Shown piece by piece: positions 5,597-5,719 of a DNA stretch of 5,719 bases. The DNA is from an uncultured Oscillibacter sp. (GTDB taxonomy: Bacteria; Bacillota; Clostridia; Oscillospirales; Oscillospiraceae), in contig CAOJHG010000162.1 in NCBI GenBank assembly GCA_948435975.1, forward strand, positions 1 through 5,719, read 5' to 3'. Under the pieces are notes generated by a model. The model was not told where the DNA came from. It searched no databases and saw only the letters and a program-made list of their open reading frames with translations. Numbering within the stretch: position 1 is the first letter of the stretch; each line of letters opens with the position of its first letter. The position numbers and the translations under genes were made by a program.

Positions 5597-5625
5597 TTGT
5601 TTTTTCCGGTGAGATGCGTTACAAT
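5597..5625 (+). promoter_or_regulatory. Promoter of the exonuclease III gene
   Basis: On the plus strand TTGTTT (5597-5602) and TACAAT (5620-5625, five of six consensus bases) are separated by 17 nt. The predicted start near 5632 gives a leader of about 34 nt. The -35 is weak, matching in its first three bases. Confidence 0.55.
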
Positions 5626-5665
5626 AGGGAGTACAAAAATTTTAACCGAAAAGGATGGTAATTGG

Positions 5666-5719
5666 ATGAAGCTGGTATCCTGGAATGTGAACGGTCTGCG
5701 GGCCTGCCTGAAAAAGGGC
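5666..5719 (+). CDS. xth: Exodeoxyribonuclease III / AP endonuclease, N-terminal fragment
   Basis: Only the first 18 codons are inside the window. They read MKLVSWNVNGLRACLKKG, the typical start of the ExoIII/AP endonuclease family, in which Asn7 of the WNVNG strand belongs to the metal-binding active site. The enzyme incises DNA at abasic sites in base excision repair. AAGGA (5651-5655) lies 10 nt before the ATG. The gene is transcribed away from the SUFU operon and continues beyond the right edge. Whether it is the full-length ExoIII type cannot be seen. Confidence 0.9.
   Translation, partial: MKLVSWNVNGLRACLKKG

Noticed and set aside
5572..5633. Inverted GGAGTA pair (5572-5577 and 5628-5633) flanking the divergent promoters
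   Set aside because: Six bases only and placed asymmetrically relative to the two -10 boxes; likely chance.
1..5719. CRISPR array, insertion sequence, tRNA or rRNA
   Set aside because: No regularly spaced repeats, transposase motifs or tRNA cloverleaf were seen on either strand apart from the tmRNA fragment.

Overview
This 5.7 kb window has the composition and gene content of a fairly GC-rich Firmicute. A gut Clostridia/Oscillospiraceae-like genome is my inference, based on strong GGAGG ribosome sites, sigma-A-type promoters, a Firmicute-like tmRNA and the SmpB sequence. Nearly everything is on the minus strand and is read from right to left. Only the gene at the extreme right edge is on the plus strand.

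Right part (5719 to 3631). The first 18 codons of an exonuclease III / AP endonuclease gene run out of the window on the plus strand. Back to back with it, on the minus strand, is a compact operon of three overlapping genes. They encode a SUFU (suppressor of fused) domain protein, a protein with YwqK/MORN-like repeats and a helical C-terminal half, and a 66-residue acidic protein of unknown function. The two divergent promoters have -35 boxes that directly abut. SUFU and YwqK-type proteins are known as immunity/antitoxin partners in polymorphic toxin loci, but no toxin is visible here.

Middle part (3609 to 1060). A good minus-strand promoter (TTGCCT, 17 nt, TATAAT) starts an operon of smpB (trans-translation), a 446-residue membrane protein with an apparent internal duplication, and a cytoplasmic cyclophilin-type peptidyl-prolyl isomerase. 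The smpB leader is about 147 nt long. It contains a GC-rich hairpin segment and a small upstream frame that is in frame with smpB. After a 61-nt gap without an obvious terminator comes a short-chain dehydrogenase/reductase (998 to 240), which may be the last gene of the same transcript.

Left part (239 to 1). An 11-bp perfect inverted repeat follows the dehydrogenase. After a weak promoter comes the 5' part of ssrA (tmRNA), cut by the window edge inside its tag-peptide reading frame. The 5' acceptor strand, the GGTTTCGAC signature and a foldable first pseudoknot are all visible. The window therefore holds both partners of the ribosome-rescue system, SmpB and tmRNA, on the same strand and separated by three protein genes. 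An immunity-like operon lies just upstream of them.
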